The notes under the pieces: generated by a model | What the model was told of the DNA's origin: nothing | The model's input: only the letters and a program-made list of their open reading frames with translations | Databases searched by the model: none | Shown: piece after piece, positions 17,696 through 26,500 of the stretch | Position numbering within the stretch: position 1 is the first letter of the stretch | Layout of the letters: each line of letters opens with the position of its first letter | Assembly: GCA_902774185.1 (NCBI GenBank) | Contig: CACYHE010000008.1 | Location: 1-64,000, forward strand | Length of the DNA: 64,000 bases | Direction of reading: 5' to 3' | Source of the DNA: an uncultured Bacteroidales bacterium | GTDB lineage: Bacteria > Bacteroidota > Bacteroidia > Bacteroidales > Paludibacteraceae | Program-made: the position numbers and the translations under genes

Positions 17696-18486
17696 AGTAA
17701 CTTGCTCAACTGCTCGTAGTACTTCGGCGAAACGGGTACGGACTTGCTGTTGGTTACATCCAACTCCGCCTGAATAAATCCTTCTTTATCCTTGCGCAGC
17801 ACCTTCACGTGACGCGGATTGACAAAGTACGAACGCTGACAACGGATGATACCGTGTTTCTCCATCAGCTCTTCAATGCGCCGCATCGACTGACGCAGTG
17901 AGTACTCTTTGAGTTTATCTCCCTCCAGATAATGAATGGATATATAGTTCTCTTGCGCTTCCACAAACAGGATGACATTATTGGCGATGACTAACTTCAA
18001 CCTACCCGTCGTATCGGTGAAACGCACAAGGTCTTCTTCGCCTACTTCCACTTCGTCCGGACGGATATATGCCATCAGCAGACCGAAGAGGAGGTAAGGA
18101 TATACCAACACCGCCAACGAGATCTGCATGCACTCGCCTAAAGCCGGAAAATAACCGTATCCCTTCCATGCCAATGCCATATAAAGGGCCGCAAAGGCAG
18201 AGAAGACAATCACTTCGCTCAGGGACCAAAGGATATATTGCCACCAACTCATCCTCAGATGCGAACGGACCGCCGTCATCGGGATACGGGATGCACAGAG
18301 CACGCCGATTAAGATACAGGTCACCATCAGCGCATTAAAAACCGCTCGGTCTTGACCCCCGTCGAAGAACGTCATCATCCATTGACTCTTATACGTCAGT
18401 ATAAATCCAAGGTAAAAAACCGGAATACCTATCACATGTACCAATAAGGTGGGTACGGATAGCAAAGAGGAAGGAATTTTAGCCAT
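17692..18486 (-). CDS. Membrane LytTR-family transcription regulator
   Basis: 264 aa. The N-terminal half holds four to five hydrophobic segments (for example LLVHVIGIPVFYLGFILTYK and MVTCILIGVLCASRIPM). Residues 160-264 form a LytTR DNA-binding domain with FVEAQENYISIHYLEGDKL, SMRRIEELMEKHGIIRCQRS and VNPRHVKVLRKDKEG. There is no receiver domain, so it is not a standard response regulator; the membrane part may sense the signal directly. It is divergent from a 31-aa membrane peptide gene, and the space between holds several GTCAC boxes that could be its binding sites. The link is inferred. Confidence 0.85.
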   Translation of the reverse strand: MAKIPSSLLSVPTLLVHVIGIPVFYLGFILTYKSQWMMTFFDGGQDRAVFNALMVTCILIGVLCASRIPMTAVRSHLRMSWWQYILWSLSEVIVFSAFAALYMALAWKGYGYFPALGECMQISLAVLVYPYLLFGLLMAYIRPDEVEVGEEDLVRFTDTTGRLKLVIANNVILFVEAQENYISIHYLEGDKLKEYSLRQSMRRIEELMEKHGIIRCQRSYFVNPRHVKVLRKDKEGFIQAELDVTNSKSVPVSPKYYEQLSKLL

Positions 18487-18499
18487 AATTTAGTCTCAT

Positions 18500-18600
18500 T
18501 TGTTAAGGTGACGAAATACGAAATAACCGATTTTCGTCCCTATATAGCCGTTTTAGTCACCATTTTGACCTATTTGGTCACTTTTTTTCGTCACTCATCA
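18500..18600. promoter_or_regulatory. Possible operator: repeated GTCAC/GTGAC boxes
   Basis: GTGAC at 18508-18512 and GTCAC at 18556-18560, 18577-18581 and 18590-18594 lie between the divergent LytTR and peptide genes. Part of the set forms GACCtatttGGTC (18567-18579). LytTR domains usually bind paired direct repeats about 21 bases apart, which is the spacing of the 18556 and 18577 boxes. No binding evidence is available. Confidence 0.4.
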
Positions 18601-18607
18601 CAATTAG

Positions 18608-18640
18608 TTGTACAGCTCGCCAAATAGCAGTAATTTTGCA
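18608..18640 (+). promoter_or_regulatory. Promoter of the 31-aa peptide gene
   Basis: TTG at 18608 and TAATTTTGCA at 18631-18640, the standard 23-base spacing. It lies just downstream of the GTCAC boxes. Confidence 0.7.
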
Positions 18641-18685
18641 CCGTCAAACGAAATAAATTGTATAACCAATTAAACTTTTAAACAT

Positions 18686-18781
18686 ATGAAAACTGCAAAA
18701 CGAATCGGATTTGACCTCTTGGTCGCATTGTATTGCTTACAGTTACCGGCTGTAATCGCCTATTTGGTATATAATCTATAA
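18686..18781 (+). CDS. 31-aa hydrophobic peptide
   Basis: This short frame starts 46 bases after a good promoter. It has a basic start (MKTAKR) and one hydrophobic segment (FDLLVALYCLQLPAVIAYLV), and ends after YNL. It looks like a single-span membrane peptide or a very short leader peptide. It is followed after 27 bases, filled by TTTCAAC repeats, by an SGNH-like gene on the same transcript. Divergence from a membrane LytTR regulator suggests a regulated peptide, but whether it is a signal, a toxin-like peptide or a structural subunit cannot be said. Confidence 0.55.
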   Translation: MKTAKRIGFDLLVALYCLQLPAVIAYLVYNL

Positions 18782-18808
18782 ACTTTCAACTTTCAACTTT
18801 CAACTAGT
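18782..18808 (+). repeat. (TTTCAAC) heptad array
   Basis: Three perfect TTTCAAC units fill the gap between the 31-aa peptide gene and the next ATG at 18809. Confidence 0.85.
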
Positions 18809-19333
18809 ATGAACAACATCATTATCATTCGTCCTGAACTGGTGCTGCAGTATGATTGGAAAGCAGTTGCCGCCAACCCTACAGGTGTTCATCGTCCTCA
18901 AGTGGATCTTGTTGCTTTCAAAGCACTCTATATTAATAAAATCGCACAGGCGCGCGCACGTGGTTTGGAACCCGTGCTGGTCAGTCTTCCGCTCATGGAT
19001 GAGAACCGCTATTTCGCCTATGTCACACGGGGCATGTCAACGCAAGAGCGTATCAACGTCCTGTCGTGGTTAGGCGGCGAAACGGAGCGCCTGCGTAACA
19101 TCTATGAGATGTACAACTTGGCGCTGTTCCGTTTAGCAGCCTTGCAATGTGTGCATATCGTCGATATCACAAGTCCGATGCTCAAGCATGAACAATACCT
19201 GTCCTTGCTTGAACTGGACGGTGTGACGCTTTCTCCCGCCGGAGAAGCACTCGTTAACGACGCATGTTCTTCTTTGCGTTCTCACGCGCCATTTGTTGTT
19301 GCTCACGCTGCATTTGTTCCAAACGCTGCATGA
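18809..19333 (+). CDS. Possible SGNH/GDSL-type hydrolase-like protein
   Basis: 174 aa, no signal peptide. The central part (ARARGLEPVLVSLPLMDENRY) and the late motif DGVTLSPAGEALV resemble the third and last blocks of SGNH hydrolases, where a D-x-x-H pair is normal; here the usual His is replaced by T-L, so catalysis is doubtful. The first SGNH block with its Ser is not evident. The last 26 codons lie opposite the 3' end of yidC (80 bases overlap), so the C-terminus is probably not conserved. Co-transcribed with the 31-aa peptide. Confidence 0.5.
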   Translation: MNNIIIIRPELVLQYDWKAVAANPTGVHRPQVDLVAFKALYINKIAQARARGLEPVLVSLPLMDENRYFAYVTRGMSTQERINVLSWLGGETERLRNIYEMYNLALFRLAALQCVHIVDITSPMLKHEQYLSLLELDGVTLSPAGEALVNDACSSLRSHAPFVVAHAAFVPNAA

Positions 19334-21113
19334 ACTTGGACTGCGGTTTCCCTGCCCGTTTCTTCTTGTTCGCCTCGATCTCCGCTAACATCTTCTTGTC
19401 GTCCAACGTCCAACGGAAGATCATGGTTTGGAAGATCGTGATGAACAACGAAACGAGGTAGTAGAAACTCAAACCGGCTGCGTAGTCGTTGAAGATGAAT
19501 AGGAACATGAGCGGCATGGCATACATCATGTATTTCATGAATTTCATGCTCGGATCCGTATTCTGCGACTGCATCGTGATATAGGTATAAACGATGTTAC
19601 AGATGGTCATCAGCAAACAGAAGAGGGACAGATGGTCGCCTAACAACGGGATGTTCGTTCCCCAATGGAAGACAGCGTCATAGGTGGACAGGTCATCTGC
19701 CCAGAAGAGCGACTTGCCTCGTAACTCGATAGCGGTAGGTAAGAACCAGAACATCGCCATCAATACCGGGAATTGGAAGAGCATCGGTAAGCAACCCGAC
19801 ATAGGACTGACACCCGCCTGACGGTATAGCTGCATCGTAGCTGCCTGACGCTCCTGCATCTTCTCTGCCGGATATTTGGCATTGATCTCATCGATCTGCG
19901 GTTTTAATGCACGCATCTTCGCGCTCGACTTATACGACACGAAGACAAACGGAAGGATAATCAGTTTGATCACCAGGGTCATCAACACGATGATCCATCC
20001 GATATGCAAACCCCAACCGGAGAAGAGATCGAACATCGGAATCACCAACGCGGTATTGATCCAACTGACGATTTTCCATCCCAGCGGAACGAGTTTCTTC
20101 AGATATAACTTTTCTTCTTTCTCTTTACCGTTGTCGTAAGCCTTGAGCGTGTTGTAGTGGTTCGGACCTAAGTAATAACGGAAACCTATCGAAGCATCAC
20201 TGGTCGGATCAAAAGGAACCAAAGTGGCAGTCTCGTATTTCTTTATATAACCCGATTGACGTTGTTGTGGGATAGAGTGGAAATAGGACTCACGGAACGC
20301 ATCATCGGCAATCAAAACCGTCGAGAAGAATTGATCCTTGTATCCGATCCATTTGACACCGGTACTCTCCTGTTCCCGATCTTCTTTGCTTTCGCTTAAC
20401 TTCTCCATTTCACCGCCTACCATCATGTATTGCAGTTGGGCATAACGCTCTTCGAACTTACGTCCCTGCTCTTGCTGCGGGATCAACTGAATCCAATCCA
20501 AACGAATAGAGGATACGTTAGGTGCGATATGCGCCTGCATGTTATGCGGTGCCACCTCAAAACGCAGCATGTAGTCTTCAGACAAGGTATAGACGAAATC
20601 GATCCATGCTTCCGGATCAGAAGTCGGCATGCGCAAAACAGCCGTGTTCGCTGAGTCGGTAGGTACCGGTTCGAAATAGAGCTTCGCCGTGTGCAGCGTA
20701 CCGTTCTCTGCGGTCTGTAACGAGAAACTCATCGATGACTCACTGCCGAAGAACAGGCACAAGGGATTCACCGTGTCCCCGGCTGCTTTGTATTCCAATA
20801 ACTCGGCGCGCTCGATCGTTCCGCCTAAGGTGGATAAGGTCACCCGAAGGTGCTCGTTCTCCAAACTCACCATCTTCTCTTCACCCGTCAAAGCCGGTGT
20901 GAAGACACCCATCTCAGCAGGTTTACTTACTACCGGTTTCTCCGGTGCGGACGCAACGACCTGCTCCGGTTGTTGCGCTTGTTCTACAGGTAGAATCAAC
21001 TCCTGTTTCGGTTGTTGTGCAGACTCCTTCGGTGCTTTCTTACTACCGAACATCGTGAAGCCCACAACGATTACGGCGATCAATAGAAAGCCGATCCATG
21101 TGTTTTTATCCAT
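19254..21113 (-). CDS. yidC: Membrane protein insertase YidC
   Basis: 619 aa. It inserts and folds inner-membrane proteins, alone or with SecYEG. An N-terminal membrane anchor (WIGFLLIAVIVVGFTMFG) is followed by a linker rich in Gln and Pro, the large periplasmic beta-supersandwich domain (about residues 75-340), and the conserved YidC/Oxa1 five-helix core (WIIVLMTLVIKLIILPFVFV, GCLPMLFQFPVLMAMFWFLP, PLMFLFIFNDYAAGLSFYYL). The C-terminal tail is Lys/Arg/Gln-rich, typical for ribosome contact. Length and domain order are normal for the phylum. Confidence 0.96.
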   Translation of the reverse strand: MDKNTWIGFLLIAVIVVGFTMFGSKKAPKESAQQPKQELILPVEQAQQPEQVVASAPEKPVVSKPAEMGVFTPALTGEEKMVSLENEHLRVTLSTLGGTIERAELLEYKAAGDTVNPLCLFFGSESSMSFSLQTAENGTLHTAKLYFEPVPTDSANTAVLRMPTSDPEAWIDFVYTLSEDYMLRFEVAPHNMQAHIAPNVSSIRLDWIQLIPQQEQGRKFEERYAQLQYMMVGGEMEKLSESKEDREQESTGVKWIGYKDQFFSTVLIADDAFRESYFHSIPQQRQSGYIKKYETATLVPFDPTSDASIGFRYYLGPNHYNTLKAYDNGKEKEEKLYLKKLVPLGWKIVSWINTALVIPMFDLFSGWGLHIGWIIVLMTLVIKLIILPFVFVSYKSSAKMRALKPQIDEINAKYPAEKMQERQAATMQLYRQAGVSPMSGCLPMLFQFPVLMAMFWFLPTAIELRGKSLFWADDLSTYDAVFHWGTNIPLLGDHLSLFCLLMTICNIVYTYITMQSQNTDPSMKFMKYMMYAMPLMFLFIFNDYAAGLSFYYLVSLFITIFQTMIFRWTLDDKKMLAEIEANKKKRAGKPQSKFMQRLEQMQREQQQMARENAKKNMRR

Positions 21114-21147
21114 ATATCTAAATCTTTAAACTTTCAACTTTCAACTC

Positions 21148-21903
21148 TTATCTCTTTTTCTTCAAATTTCCAAACATAACGCCTACGTACAAGCGAGGAC
21201 CGTTCGGCGTCTCAAAACTGCTCCATTTGAGGTTCTTTCCCAAATGGGCAATACCGTCATTCGGAATACGGAACGACAGCATATAGTCGATGCGAATAAG
21301 TAGCGCCATGTGATTTCCCAACCCGATCTCAAATCCTACATACGGGTCTAACAGGAAAATAGGCGTTTTGACGTACGATGAGTTGTAAATGGTGGAATCA
21401 GCACCTCCTGCAGACACAGGTACGTACTCCGTTTCGGGTACATACAGGCGTTTCATCGAACCGCCTCCGATGGTCATACCGATCAACGGACGCACGTTAC
21501 CCCAGTTGCCGTAGTAATCGCAGAACACGCCTCCCCAAGCGGTGCGAACATTCGAACCGGTGCTCATCAAAGGCATCGTGCTCACGAATCCTTCAGCGCC
21601 CAAGTGAATATGATCTATCAGATGAACACGCAGTGCACCACCCAGACCGTATTCGAAACCGGATTTAGGCAAACCTTTTACATAAGATTTACTACCCAAA
21701 CCTTCATTACTGAATACTTTCTCCGGCGTATCAGAGAACAGATAGCCGCCGTGCAGCATCATACCTCCGGAGAAACCCGTATAGACGGGACGGGAAGAAC
21801 CGGAACTTTTTTCTTTGACAGGACGGTCCTCGGCCTCCTGCTCTTGAGCCATCAGACCCAAGGGCAGAAGAACCAAAGCCATCATGATTAAATGTTTTCT
21901 CAT
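21148..21903 (-). CDS. Outer-membrane beta-barrel protein of unknown function
   Basis: 251 aa with a signal peptide (MRKHLIMMALVLLPLGLMAQ), a charged linker, then alternating beta strands with Gly/aromatic spacing (FSGGMMLHGGYLF, FEYGLGGALRVHLIDHIHLG, DPYVGFEIGLGNHMALLIRIDY, RLYVGVMFGNL). This fits an eight- to ten-strand barrel of the OmpW/porin-like class. The stop-side gene is yidC after a 34-base gap holding TTTCAAC units; the start overlaps the deoD stop by four bases. No function can be assigned. Confidence 0.7.
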   Translation of the reverse strand: MRKHLIMMALVLLPLGLMAQEQEAEDRPVKEKSSGSSRPVYTGFSGGMMLHGGYLFSDTPEKVFSNEGLGSKSYVKGLPKSGFEYGLGGALRVHLIDHIHLGAEGFVSTMPLMSTGSNVRTAWGGVFCDYYGNWGNVRPLIGMTIGGGSMKRLYVPETEYVPVSAGGADSTIYNSSYVKTPIFLLDPYVGFEIGLGNHMALLIRIDYMLSFRIPNDGIAHLGKNLKWSSFETPNGPRLYVGVMFGNLKKKR

Positions 21904-22622
21904 TCTTGTTCAATGATGTCAAAAGCGACATCCATCATGTTGGTAAATGAATTCTGACGTTGTTCAGCCGTAGTAGCCTCACCGGTCAGGATATGATCGC
22001 TTACGGTGCAGATAACAAGCGCTCTCTTGCCTGCACGAGCTGCGTTCATATATAACGATGGAGCTTCCATTTCGTCCGCCAATACACCCATCTTCGTCCA
22101 GTTTTTCTTGCGCTCGTCTTCGCAGTAGAAGATATCGGCGGAGAAGACGTTACCTACGTGGTATTTGTATCCGCGTTTCTCGGCAGCATCAACGGCCTTA
22201 CGGCACAGATCGAAGTTGGCAATCGGACAGTAACGACCCGGCAGGTTGTACTGCTGATCCCAGTTGCTGTCGGTACAACTGCCTTGCGCAATCACCAGAT
22301 CACCCAGGTTAACATACATCTGACGCGCACCGCACGAACCCACACGAATGATCGTATCTACGTCGTAGAAATTGAATAACTCATAGGTGTAGATACCGAT
22401 GGACGGGATACCCATGCCGTGACCCATCACCGTCACTCTCTTGCCTTTGTAGGTACCGGTGTAAGCTAACATACCGCGTACGTTATTCACCTGAACAGGG
22501 TTCTCCAAAAAACGTTCAGCCATCAACTTGGCACGTAACGGGTCACCTGCCATAATCATCGTCTTTGCAATTTCTCCATACTGCGCACCAATATGCGGAG
22601 TAGGACATTGTTCTTTACTCAT
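21900..22622 (-). CDS. deoD: Purine-nucleoside phosphorylase, hexameric (DeoD type)
   Basis: 240 aa, the usual length. It splits purine (deoxy)nucleosides with phosphate for salvage. Family motifs are TPHIGAQYGEIAKTMIMAGDPLRAK (start; phosphate-binding Arg follows MAGDP), GMGIPSIGIYTYELF, RVGSCGA, ADEMEAPSLYMNA (ribose binding) and the late catalytic Asp in TVSDHILTGE. It overlaps the barrel-protein gene by four bases. No promoter of the standard type is visible in the short upstream region, which is filled by heptad repeats, so it may be read from kdsB. Confidence 0.95.
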   Translation of the reverse strand: MSKEQCPTPHIGAQYGEIAKTMIMAGDPLRAKLMAERFLENPVQVNNVRGMLAYTGTYKGKRVTVMGHGMGIPSIGIYTYELFNFYDVDTIIRVGSCGARQMYVNLGDLVIAQGSCTDSNWDQQYNLPGRYCPIANFDLCRKAVDAAEKRGYKYHVGNVFSADIFYCEDERKKNWTKMGVLADEMEAPSLYMNAARAGKRALVICTVSDHILTGEATTAEQRQNSFTNMMDVAFDIIEQE

Positions 22623-22654
22623 AATGTGTTTTTTAAAAGGTTATTATATTTTTT

Positions 22655-22707
22655 CTTTCAACTTTCAACTTTAAACTTCTCTCAACTCTCAACTCTCAAC
22701 TCTCAAC
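22655..22707 (-). repeat. Heptad arrays between kdsB and deoD
   Basis: Plus-strand units CTTTCAA and CTCAACT (three perfect CTCAACT copies near 22681-22704) fill the gap and reach the kdsB stop. The CTCAACT unit is the one found inside dxr. Confidence 0.85.
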
Positions 22708-23452
22708 CATTAAATTTGTACCATTCAATGGCCTTCGCCAAATCTTCCGGCGTATCGATTCCTATCGTCGGTGTCTCTGTCACGCCTACCCGAATCGTAT
22801 AACCGTTCTCCAACCAACGCAACTGTTCCAAGCGTTCTGCTATCTCCAACGGACTCTGCGGTAACTTCGTGATCTTCGTCAGTACGTCTGCCCGATAGGC
22901 GTAGATACCGATATGCCGGTAATGACTACCGTCTGCACATGCCACCACCTTACGGGTAAACATCCTCGCTACGCCCGTCGCCTTGTCCCAATTGACCTTC
23001 GGCGTGTTCACGTTCTCCAGATCCGCCTGACTGTCTTTGTCGGTGAACGGTCGAACCAAGGTAGCAATATCCGTACCCGGTTTGTCAAAACACTTCATCA
23101 GCGCCTCTATCTGCTCTGGTTGAATGAACGGCTCATCCCCTTGGATATTAATAACCACGGTGTCCGTGTCGTTCTGCTCCCGCCAAGAAGTGGTGGTAAT
23201 CGCTTCGTAGGCTTCCAGGCAACGGTCCGTACCGCATTTATGATCCGCACGCGTCATGACAACTTTACCGCCAAAAGCCTCCACCGCATCATAGATGCGT
23301 TCGTCATCGGTGGCAACAACCACCGTGTCCAAAGCCTTACTGGCTTGCTCATAGACCCTGCGGATAACCGTCTTACCGCAGATCTCTGCTAACGGCTTGC
23401 CCGGAAAACGGGTGGACGCATACCGCGCCGGTATAATTCCTATAAATTTCAT
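22703..23452 (-). CDS. kdsB: CMP-3-deoxy-D-manno-octulosonate cytidylyltransferase
   Basis: 249 aa. It activates Kdo with CTP for lipid A-core assembly. The nucleotide-binding opening IPARYASTRFPGKPLAEICG, the divalent-metal motif NIQGDEPFI, and RHIGIYAYRADVL and PTIGIDTPEDL are all in place. The length is normal. It lies between mfd and deoD on the same strand; lpxK, another lipid A gene, is at 36449. Confidence 0.96.
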   Translation of the reverse strand: MKFIGIIPARYASTRFPGKPLAEICGKTVIRRVYEQASKALDTVVVATDDERIYDAVEAFGGKVVMTRADHKCGTDRCLEAYEAITTTSWREQNDTDTVVINIQGDEPFIQPEQIEALMKCFDKPGTDIATLVRPFTDKDSQADLENVNTPKVNWDKATGVARMFTRKVVACADGSHYRHIGIYAYRADVLTKITKLPQSPLEIAERLEQLRWLENGYTIRVGVTETPTIGIDTPEDLAKAIEWYKFNG

Positions 23453-23455
23453 ATC

Positions 23456-23507
23456 TCTTAACTTTCAACTTTCAACCTTAAACTTTCAACTCTCCACTCT
23501 CAACTTT
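23456..23507 (-). repeat. TTTCAAC/CTCAAC repeats at the mfd/kdsB junction
   Basis: Imperfect heptads of the TTTCAAC family cover the intergenic space and extend into the last codons of mfd, which ends in SKVESGELKV. Confidence 0.75.
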
Positions 23508-26500
23508 CGAGAGGAGCGTTATCGCTCCTCCTATCGAACGTACATTCGTAATGGTGATATATCTCCTTCCGGTCTTCAATCCTTTCTTGTCTTTCTCTTC
23601 GTGCAGCGAACAGCGTTCCGGTCGCGTAACGGCATATTGCACAAAATTACCAAATGCCTCGCTCTGCCAATACGCGTCTTTATGTTGCACAAAATACATC
23701 GTCAGATGTTCACCTTTCAGTAGCACTTTCTCGATACCCAACTTGCAACACAACCACCTCAACCGTACTACTTCCAACAACTCGTTTGCCGGTTCCGGTA
23801 ACACCCCGAAGCGGTCAATAAGCCGTTTGCGAAAATCCAATAACTGTTCTTCGCTGCTCAGGCTGTCCAACTCCCGATACAACGTGATACGCTCCGATAT
23901 GTTCTCGATATAATCGGTCGGAAAACAAACCGGCAAATCCGTCTCTAACTGCGAATCTTGACACCAGAGATGTTTTCCACCATTTTCATCATTGAGCGAC
24001 GTAGTCGCGCTCATTTCATCATTTACCGCGAGTTCTTCGCGGAGTTCCTCCACCGCCTCGTTCAGTATCCGTTGGTACGTCTCGTATCCCAAATCAGCAA
24101 TAAAGCCACTTTGCTCGGACCCCAACATGTTTCCGGCTCCTCGGATATCCAAGTCCTGCATCGCCAGATTAAATCCTGCCCCTAACTCAGCAAACGTACT
24201 CAAGGCCTCCAAACGCCGTCTTGCATCTTCGGTCAACAACTCTTTCTCCGGCGCGATCAAATAACAATACGCCTTGCGGTTACTTCGTCCTACGCGTCCT
24301 CTCAACTGGTGCAAGTCCGCCAGACCGTACTTGTCCGCACTGAAGATGAGTATCGTGTTCACGTTCGGTATATCCACACCTGACTCGATGATGGTCGTCG
24401 AAAGCAGGATGTCATAGTCATAATTGATGAACGCTTCCAGCCGCTCTTCCATCTCTTCTGCCGGCAACTGTCCGTGTGCGGTTACGATACGCGCCTCAGG
24501 TACTAACTTCCGGATCCGTTTCTCGATACGCGGTAACATCTCAATGCGGTTATTGACGATGAACACCTGTCCGTTCCGCTCCATCTCCATCTCGATCGCC
24601 TCTTTGATGATATCCTCATCATCGATGGTGATCAACTCCGTCTGAACGGGATACCGGTTCGGGGGGGGAGTAGTCATGATACTCAGATCCCGTGCACCTA
24701 ACAACGAGAACTGCAACGTTCTCGGTATCGGCGTTGCTGTCAAAGTCAGCACATCAACGTTCGTTCGCAGACTCTTCAACTTCTCTTTCGCTGCCACACC
24801 GAACTTCTGCTCCTCGTCGATAATCAGCAATCCCAAATCGTGCCACTTCACGCTCTTGCCGATGATCTTATGCGTACCGATCAAAATATCTATCTTTCCC
24901 GCTTCCAGGTCCGCCAAGATCTCTTTTATCTGTTTCGGACTCTTCAAACGACTCAGGTACTCAATCCTCACCGGCAGGTTCTTCATTCGTTCCGTGAACG
25001 TATTATAGTGTTGCAGCGCCAGGACCGTTGTCGGAACCAATACCGCTACCTGCTTGCCGTCTGTCGCTACCTTAAACGCCGCACGCATCGCTACTTCCGT
25101 CTTACCGAATCCCACATCGCCGCATATCAACCGGTCCATCGGCATCGGACTCTCCAGATCACGCTTCACATCAGCGGTCGCCTTTGCCTGATCCGGTGTG
25201 TCTTCGTATAAAAACGAAGCCTCTAACTCATGCTGCATGTATCCGTCGGGCGAGTAGGCAAAACCTTTCTGCTGCTTTCTGGTTGCATACAACCGAATCA
25301 GGTCCCGTGCGATATCCTTCACTTTATCCTTCGTCCGCTCTTTCAGCCGTTCCCAGGCACCCGAACCCAAACGTGCTATCGTCGGTTCCGAACCCTCACG
25401 ACCCTTGTACTTGCTAATCCGATGCAAGTTATGGATACTCACAAACACATTCGCGCCGTCACGGTAGTTCAATTTAATCATCTCCTGCGGTTTCCCGTTC
25501 ACGGGCGTCGTTACCAAACCACCGAACTTCGCAATTCCATGGTCGCTATGAACCACATAATCGCCGATCTGCAACTGGTTAATCTCCCGTAACGTGATAA
25601 TCGCCTTACCTCTTCGTGCGTTCTCGCTACTCATCTGTACGCGGTGGAAACGCTCAAAGATCTGATGATCGGTATAGCAGCATATCTTCAACTCCCGATC
25701 TACAAACCCCTCATGCAACGTCGCGTTGATGCCGATGAAACGAATACCTGTAGCGTTAGCGTCCTGTAGGCTCGCAGAGCCGTCCTCTAAACTCTCAAAG
25801 ATCGCCTTCAAGCGATCCAGCTGTTTCTGCTGTTCTGCCAGAATGTATATCTTGTACCCCTCGTCGATATGCTTTTTCAGATCTTCCGTCAATATATCGA
25901 ACTGCTTATGGAATACCGGTTGCGGCATCGTGTCGAAGCTCACCTTCGTATATTCCGCAAACGTACTCTTCTCATTGATTTCAATAGTTCTGTGTTCCTC
26001 TAATCTATAGGCTGTAGGCCGTCCTGTAGCGCTAGCGTCCTGTAGGCTCGCAGAGCCGTCCAACTTAAATTTGACCATCGTCCAATCATTGCTCACCCAC
26101 ACGAAATCTTCTGTCAGATACTCCGTGATGAATGCATCATTTGCTCCATTAAGCACGGAGGATTGCCTGTGGCCATCCGAATCGAGCAAGTCACCATTCG
26201 CACCATTCGAAGAACCAACAATTTCCGCGAAATCGATCTTGTTCTTCGACAACTGATCCTCTATATCAAACTCCCTGATACTCTCTATCTCATCTCCGAA
26301 GAAGTCCAATCGGTAGGGATTATCGTGACTATAACTGTATATATCCACAATACTTCCTCTTACCGCATACTGCCCGGGTTGGAACACAAAATCCACTCGC
26401 TCAAATCCCAAGTCTGATAACTGACTACTGAGTGCTGACTGCTGTATCTCCTGTCCCACTTTCACCTGAAAACTAACCGCCATCAACTCCTCCTTCGCCG

